A DNA stretch of 27,316 bases from Ga0077553 sp038215275 (GTDB lineage: Bacteria > Acidobacteriota > Terriglobia > Bryobacterales > Bryobacteraceae). The stretch is taken from the NCBI GenBank assembly GCA_038215275.1, contig JBBQRA010000053.1, positions 1 through 27,316 of the forward strand, given 5' to 3'. The translations under genes and the position numbers were made by a program. Positions 23,059 to 27,316 of this stretch are shown piece after piece; position 1 is the first letter of the stretch, and each line of letters begins with the position of its first letter. The notes under the pieces were generated by a model. The model searched no databases. It was not told the DNA's origin and saw nothing but the letters and a program-made list of their open reading frames with translations.

Positions 23059-25037
23059 GCTTCCAGTTTACCGAGCATTGCTTGCAAATCGCTCTCCGAC
23101 AAGACTCTGATCCCAAGCTCGGTGGCCTTGTCGAGCTTAGAGCCGGCCTCCTCCCCCGCCACGACATAGCTGGTTTTCTTGCTGACGGAGCCGGAGACCT
23201 TGCCTCCCGCGGCTTCGATCATCTCCTTGGCTTGGTCCCGCGAAAGCGTCGGCAGGGTGCCCGTGAGGACGAAAGTGAGACCGGCCAGCGGGCCGCCGGA
23301 GCGATCCACTTTCCGATGCGTGAACGTCAGACCCGCAGCACGCAGGCGCTCCACCACGGCGCGATTCCGCTCCTCGGCGAACCACCGGCGAATGCTCTGT
23401 GCAACCTTGGGGCCCACTTCAGTCGTCTGCTGCAGCCGAGCCTCATCCGCATCGCGTAATGCATCGAGCGAACCAAAATGTTCGGCCAGGAACTGCGCCG
23501 TGCGTTCACCGACAAAAGGGATGCCCAGGCCATTGAGCACGCGTGGCAGCGGCAGCGTCTTCGACCGGCCGATGCCGGCCAGCACGCGTTCGGCTGATTT
23601 CGTTCCCATTCGTTCCAGGCCGGCAAGCTGTTCGAGTGTGAGGTCATAAAGGTCAGCCACCGACCTCACAAGCCCAGCGTTGACCAGCTGCTTCACCAAC
23701 TCATCACCCAGGCCTGCGATATCCAGCACGGGCCTCGCCGCAAAATGGGCCACCGACTCCTTCAGGCGCGCCGGGCAGCTCGAATTCAAACAGCGCGAAA
23801 CCACCTCGCCCTCCGGCCGCGATACGGAACTGCCGCAGACCGGGCACGCCGACGGCATTTGAAACGGTACGCGTGGATCGCCCTGACGAACGACCTTCAC
23901 GATCTTCGGAATCACGTCGCCGGATCGCTCCAGCAGCACCGTATCCCCGACCGCCACACCAAGCCGCGCGATCTCATCTTCGTTATGCAGCGTTGAACGG
24001 CTGACCATGACCCCGCTGACAGCTACCGGCTTCAAATGCGCCACTGGCGTCAAGGCGCCCGTCCGGCCCACCTGAATATCAATCTTCTCGATGACGGTTT
24101 CGGCCTGCCGCGCCGCGTACTTGAACGCAATTGCCCATCGGGGAAACTTGGCAGTCCAGCCGAGTTTCTGCTGCTGGATGATGGAATCCACCTTGGCGAC
24201 CACGCCGTCGATTTCATATGGCAGCCGCTCGCGCTCAGCTTCGTAGCGGTGGCAGAACGCAAGGAGTTCATCGATATTGCGGCAGATGGCGCGGGCGGAA
24301 TTCACCTTGAAGCCCATCACAGCGAGCTCCTCAAGCGCATCCCAATGAGAAGAACGGGCGGGCTGACCGTCGGCGAGCAGGGAGTAGGCGTAGAAGTCGA
24401 GTTGGCGGTTCGCGGTGATCGTCGGATCGAGCACACGCAGGGATCCTGCCGAAGAATTGCGCGGGTTGGCATAGCGGGGCAGGCCCTCCTGCTCGCGCTC
24501 GGCGTTCAGTTTCTGGAAGGCGGCGTTGGGCATGACGACCTCACCGCGGGCCTCCAAGTTCGACCGTTCGCCGTTCAACTTCAGCGGCAGGCTGCGTATG
24601 GTGCGGGCATTCGGTGTGACGTCTTCGCCTACAGCGCCATCGCCTCGTGTGAGAGCAAGTTGCAGCGAATGCTCGCGGTATTGAACCGCCATCGAAAGAC
24701 CGTCGAGCTTCAACTCGGCCACATAACGGTACGGCTCGTCAGCGAGCAGGTCCCGGACGCGCTGATCGAACGCCCGGAGTTCCCCTTCATTCAGAGCGTT
24801 ATCAAGGCTGAGCATCGGCGAGCTGTGCGGCAGCTTTACGAAGCCTTCGCGAGGGGCGCCGCCAACACGCTGGCTCGGGGAGTCCGCGGTGATCGACGAA
24901 GGGTCGGCCTGTTCCATCGCGTGCAACTCGCGCATCAGAGCATCGTATTCGGCGTCGGTGACCTCGGGCTGGTCGAGAACATAGTAGAGATATTCGTGGC
25001 GGCGAATCTGCTGGCGCAACTGTTCTACTTTGCTCAT
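23055..25037 (-). CDS. ligA: NAD-dependent DNA ligase
   Basis: The start is ATG 25035-25037, with a strong GGAGGAG upstream; that gives 660 residues, normal for LigA. The adenylation lysine is K110 in AELKLDGLS, followed by the nucleotidyltransferase motifs, the OB-fold, a four-cysteine zinc finger (CPVCG and later CLNSSC), helix-hairpin-helix repeats (LAGLERMGTKSAERVLAGI and GIPFVGERTAQFLAEHFGSLDAL) and a C-terminal BRCT domain (LAGLTFVLTGTLPTLSRDQAKEMIEAAGGKVSG region). It seals nicks in DNA replication and repair using NAD+. All parts are present in order, so it is the housekeeping gene. It diverges from the lipid-kinase gene across only 28 bases. Confidence 0.98.
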   Translation of the reverse strand: MSKVEQLRQQIRRHEYLYYVLDQPEVTDAEYDALMRELHAMEQADPSSITADSPSQRVGGAPREGFVKLPHSSPMLSLDNALNEGELRAFDQRVRDLLADEPYRYVAELKLDGLSMAVQYREHSLQLALTRGDGAVGEDVTPNARTIRSLPLKLNGERSNLEARGEVVMPNAAFQKLNAEREQEGLPRYANPRNSSAGSLRVLDPTITANRQLDFYAYSLLADGQPARSSHWDALEELAVMGFKVNSARAICRNIDELLAFCHRYEAERERLPYEIDGVVAKVDSIIQQQKLGWTAKFPRWAIAFKYAARQAETVIEKIDIQVGRTGALTPVAHLKPVAVSGVMVSRSTLHNEDEIARLGVAVGDTVLLERSGDVIPKIVKVVRQGDPRVPFQMPSACPVCGSSVSRPEGEVVSRCLNSSCPARLKESVAHFAARPVLDIAGLGDELVKQLVNAGLVRSVADLYDLTLEQLAGLERMGTKSAERVLAGIGRSKTLPLPRVLNGLGIPFVGERTAQFLAEHFGSLDALRDADEARLQQTTEVGPKVAQSIRRWFAEERNRAVVERLRAAGLTFTHRKVDRSGGPLAGLTFVLTGTLPTLSRDQAKEMIEAAGGKVSGSVSKKTSYVVAGEEAGSKLDKATELGIRVLSESDLQAMLGKLEA

Positions 25038-25039
25038 GG

Positions 25040-25049
25040 GGCTCCTCCA
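25040..25049 (-). promoter_or_regulatory. Ribosome-binding site of ligA
   Basis: On the minus strand TTGGAGGAG precedes the ATG at 25037 by a few bases. Its strength decides for this start over an in-frame ATG 48 bases further upstream, which would overlap the divergent gene. Confidence 0.75.
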
Positions 25050-25065
25050 ATAGGATACTGGGGGG

Positions 25066-26004
25066 TTGCCGGCCATCGCATTCATTTACAATCCCCGTGC
25101 AGGAAAGCTGCTGCGGCATCCCCGCTTGGTGGAGCGGACGACGGAGGCGGTGCGTTCGTACGGCCGCGTGGAGGTATGCCCCACGACAGGACCCAACACG
25201 GCGGGCGTGCTGGCCCGCCAGCAGCTCGACAAGGGTGCCGAATGGGTCGTGGTGCTGGGCGGCGACGGCACCATCAACGAAGTGGCCAATGGCATGATCG
25301 GCAGCCAGGCGGCACTGGTCCCCTTGCCCGGCGGCACGGCGAACGTGTTGTGCGCCGAAACGAAGATCGGAACGAACCCATTGAAGGCGGCTGCGGCGTT
25401 GGGCCTGCGGCAAGCCCGGCGGATCGCCGTGGGTCACATCAAGAACGCGACCACAGACCGGCACTTTCTGGCGATGGCGGGCGCCGGGCTCGACGCAACC
25501 GTGGTGAACGCGGTTAACCCCGCAATCAAAGACAAGTTCGGCAAGCTGGCTTATTGGGTGAGCGGGTTTGGCATGTTCGGCAAGTCCCTGGCGCAGTTCC
25601 ATTCCGATATTGATGGGTTCGTTTCGCAACGGAGCTTTCTGCTGGCGAGCCGCGTCAAAAACTACGGCGGCGACCTCGAGATTGCCCGGAACGTCTCGCT
25701 GCTCGATGACTGCCTGGAAGCGGTCTCTTTCGCCGGCTCAAATTCGTTCCGGTATATGCCCTATTTGGTCGGCGTGCTGATTGGCAAGCCGAGCCTGTGT
25801 CCAGGTGTGGACGTGCGAGCGGCGCAGGTTCTGGAGTGCAAGGCCATAAACGGCAAACCAGTGCCGATTCAAGTCGACGGCGAAGCGGCCGGCTTTTTGC
25901 CCGCGCGAATTGCGGTGGTGCCGAATGCTTTGACCATCCTGCTGCCGCGGGAATACATCGAGAGAGCGGAGCGGAATCCTTGGACAACATCACCCACTCG
26001 TTAA
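25066..26004 (+). CDS. Diacylglycerol kinase-like (DAGK/YegS/BmrU) lipid kinase
   Basis: The 312-residue protein uses a TTG start at 25066, preceded by a GGGGGG run. The DAGK catalytic domain shows FIYNPRAGK (6-14), the nucleotide motif GGDGTINEV (65-73) and LPGGTANV (87-94), a variant of the PxGTxN consensus. A second beta-rich domain carries GAGLDATVV and ends in QVDGEAAGF, as in DgkB/YegS. Enzymes of this fold phosphorylate diacylglycerol or related lipids at the membrane. It is likely the first gene of a three-gene unit with YdjM-like hydrolase and aldehyde dehydrogenase; the next gene overlaps it by 25 bases. Confidence 0.93.
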   Translation: MPAIAFIYNPRAGKLLRHPRLVERTTEAVRSYGRVEVCPTTGPNTAGVLARQQLDKGAEWVVVLGGDGTINEVANGMIGSQAALVPLPGGTANVLCAETKIGTNPLKAAAALGLRQARRIAVGHIKNATTDRHFLAMAGAGLDATVVNAVNPAIKDKFGKLAYWVSGFGMFGKSLAQFHSDIDGFVSQRSFLLASRVKNYGGDLEIARNVSLLDDCLEAVSFAGSNSFRYMPYLVGVLIGKPSLCPGVDVRAAQVLECKAINGKPVPIQVDGEAAGFLPARIAVVPNALTILLPREYIERAERNPWTTSPTR

Positions 26005-26969
26005 CCGGCGTTATGATGTCGCGGGCCGGTCTGAACCGGTTGTGTCCGCGCGCGACTCCGTTGCTGGTGCTGTGTGCGAACATTCCGGATGGCGATATTC
26101 TGGCTCTATCGCTTGGGACGTTCGGCTATCTTGATTATCATCGGCACATCACCCATGCCTTGGTTGTCTCGCCGCTGATGGCGCTGTTGCCGGTATTGTT
26201 CATCCGGTGGCTGGAACGCGGCAAGGCGTTTCCTTGGGCGATGGCGATGGCGGTGGGGAACATGGGGGTCCTCGCCCACCTCTTCATGGATTACTGGAAC
26301 AGCTACGGGATCCGCCTGCTGCTGCCGTTCTCGAACGAGTGGTTCGCGCTCGACGGAGTCTTTGTTTTGGACCCTTGGATACTGGTTGTCCTGGGATTGG
26401 CGCTGGCGGCGCCGTGGCTGTCACGGCTCGTTGGGAGCGAGATCGGATCGCAGAAGAAGCCCACCGGCCAGGGGTGGGCGATTTTCGCTCTCCTGTTTCT
26501 GCTGGTCTGGACTGGGGGCCGCGTCGTGCTGCATCAACGCGCCATCGAGACGCTTTCGGCCCGGCGCTTCGCCGGACAGGAACCACTGCGCGTGGCGGCA
26601 TGGCCGACGCCGTTCAACCCCTTCCGCTGGACCGGATACGTTTCCACAGAAACCTTTTGGCGACTGCAGGACGTCAACCTGGGTCAGCCGTTCGATCCCG
26701 ACGCTGGCCGAACCTTTTACAAGCCGACGGACGCGGCGCGTATCAACGCTGTCAAGCGGACGCCGGAGGCGCAAGGCTTTCTGCGCTTCAGCCAATATCC
26801 CGTCTGGCGCATGATCCCGGTCACTGAACCCGAAGGCGGCATTGCCGTCGAAGGCGTCGACGTGCGGTTCGGCTCGCCGGAAGAGGGGCGGTTTCAGGTA
26901 CGCGTCGTTTTGGATCAAAGCTTGCAGGTGGTTTCCAGTACCTTTACGTACGGGACGTTTAAACGATGA
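25980..26969 (+). CDS. YdjM-like membrane-bound metal-dependent hydrolase
   Basis: I place the start at TTG 25980, because the protein then begins MDNITHSLTGVMMSRAGL, the normal start of the YdjM (PF04307) family; it overlaps the lipid-kinase gene. The 329-residue protein has the conserved histidines in ITHSLTG, YHRHITHALVVSPL and LAHLFMDYWNSYG, which probably bind metal, and four to five hydrophobic segments in the first 190 residues. The last 140 or so residues are a soluble C-terminal domain. The family is poorly characterised; the E. coli relative is SOS-regulated, but no LexA box is evident here. Its stop overlaps the aldehyde dehydrogenase start (ATGA), so these two are coupled. Confidence 0.88.
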   Translation: MDNITHSLTGVMMSRAGLNRLCPRATPLLVLCANIPDGDILALSLGTFGYLDYHRHITHALVVSPLMALLPVLFIRWLERGKAFPWAMAMAVGNMGVLAHLFMDYWNSYGIRLLLPFSNEWFALDGVFVLDPWILVVLGLALAAPWLSRLVGSEIGSQKKPTGQGWAIFALLFLLVWTGGRVVLHQRAIETLSARRFAGQEPLRVAAWPTPFNPFRWTGYVSTETFWRLQDVNLGQPFDPDAGRTFYKPTDAARINAVKRTPEAQGFLRFSQYPVWRMIPVTEPEGGIAVEGVDVRFGSPEEGRFQVRVVLDQSLQVVSSTFTYGTFKR

Positions 26970-27316
26970 ACAGTTACGGCTTGTGGATCAACGGCGCGGA
27001 AACCAAGGGCGAGACGACGCGGACCGTGCGTGTACCGTTCGACGATGCCCCGTTCGCCGCGGTAGCGGAGGCCGGTCCGGCGCAGGCCGCCGCAGCGGTG
27101 CGGGCGGCGACGGAAGCAGCCCACCTGATGCGCGAAATGACACGGGCGCAGCGCAGCGAGATCCTGCGCCGCACGCGCGCACTGCTGCTGGCCGCCAAGG
27201 AAGAGTTGGCAGTCATCATCGCGAGCGAGAGCGGAAAGCCGCTGCGGGAGGCGCGGACAGAGGTGGACCGTGGCGCGGCCACGCTGCTATTCTCCGCCGA
27301 AGAAGCTAACCGCTTG
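26966..27316 (+). CDS. Aldehyde dehydrogenase, N-terminal part (cut by window edge)
   Basis: The frame opens at ATG 26966 and is still open at the right edge, giving the first 117 residues. It reads MNSYGLWINGAET, a beta-strand pair with VRVPFDDAPFAAVAEAGPAQAAAAVRAATEA, then TRAQRSEILRRTRALLLAAKEELAVIIASESGKPLREARTEV, which is the standard N-terminus of the NAD(P)-dependent ALDH superfamily. The catalytic cysteine and glutamate lie outside the window. The closest resemblance is to lactaldehyde/succinate-semialdehyde-type dehydrogenases, but the substrate cannot be read from this part. It is coupled to the YdjM-like gene by ATGA. Confidence 0.93.
   Translation, partial: MNSYGLWINGAETKGETTRTVRVPFDDAPFAAVAEAGPAQAAAAVRAATEAAHLMREMTRAQRSEILRRTRALLLAAKEELAVIIASESGKPLREARTEVDRGAATLLFSAEEANRL

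Noticed and set aside
25038..25065. LexA box controlling the ligA/YdjM-like region
   Set aside because: YdjM in E. coli is SOS-regulated, but no CTGT-8-ACAG-like or GAAC-4-GTTC-like palindrome is visible in the 28-base gap.
1539..26035. A 14-base identical match (CGGGCCGGTCTGAA) at 1539-1552 and 26022-26035
   Set aside because: One such match is expected by chance in a window of this size and GC content; the flanks differ and one copy is inside a coding region.
1..27316. CRISPR arrays, tRNA/rRNA genes, transposases, attachment sites and replication origin
   Set aside because: I saw no regularly spaced repeats, tRNA-like cloverleaf, transposase motif or DnaA-box cluster in reading through the window; without computation a short or diverged one could be missed.

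Overview
The window looks like a chromosomal segment of a GC-rich acidobacterium of the Solibacter/Bryobacter type. This is inferred from gene families, not from a marker gene. The pointers are a DUF1585-ending protein followed by a DUF1552 protein, many enzymes beginning with a twin-arginine 'RRxFL' leader (DUF1552, SUMF-like, M19-like, Gfo/Idh-like, SelA-like, enolase superfamily), an exported M81 peptidase, and a Cys-rich zinc-ribbon protein of a type I associate with this phylum. I found no rRNA, tRNA, CRISPR array, insertion sequence or phage gene. The window is almost wholly coding and has no gene-free stretch over 300 bases; the longest gap is about 80 bases.

Layout. 1-1526 (+): the end of a DUF1592/DUF1585-type protein, then DUF1552. 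1567-4927 (+): an SDR oxidoreductase, then a tightly overlapped HAD phosphatase - PfkB kinase - ROK kinase trio. 4933-6221 (+): a decayed two-gene cassette, an AAA ATPase with a nonsense codon and a large internal deletion plus a frameshifted DUF4276 gene, probably the remnant of a defence-type pair. 6218-11084 (-): a SUMF-like protein, alpha-glucan phosphorylase, a zinc-ribbon protein and a zinc alcohol dehydrogenase. 11109-12856 (+): a small ORF and an M81 (MlrC-like) metallopeptidase. 12849-15175 (-): a Gfo/Idh-like protein and an M19-type dipeptidase. 15239-16429 (+): an exported SelA-like PLP enzyme. 16426-17187 (-): an IclR regulator. 17246-20322 (+): a class III aminotransferase and an FtsX/MacB-type ABC pair. 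20308-21717 (-): an exported enolase-superfamily enzyme. 21767-22471 (+): a TonB-type protein. 22468-25037 (-): LigA and a VTT-domain membrane protein. 25066-27316 (+): a DAG-kinase-like lipid kinase, a YdjM-type membrane hydrolase and the start of an aldehyde dehydrogenase.

How the genes may work together. The stretch 11.1-21.7 kb groups exported peptidases (M81, M19), two PLP enzymes, an enolase-superfamily enzyme that could be an epimerase, and an IclR regulator. This suggests uptake or turnover of small peptides or unusual amino acids, but no substrate can be read from the sequence. The HAD-PfkB-ROK trio is a sugar-phosphate module of unknown sugar. The genome is extremely compact: all five convergent gene pairs overlap at their stop codons, and same-strand neighbours are repeatedly coupled by ATGA, GTGA or TTGA overlaps.

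The points most worth a second look are the decayed AAA/DUF4276 cassette, the universal stop-to-stop overlaps, the peptide/amino-acid cluster, and three enzymes with altered or missing key residues or unusual location (M19 with HxH, SUMF without its catalytic end, exported SelA-like enzyme).
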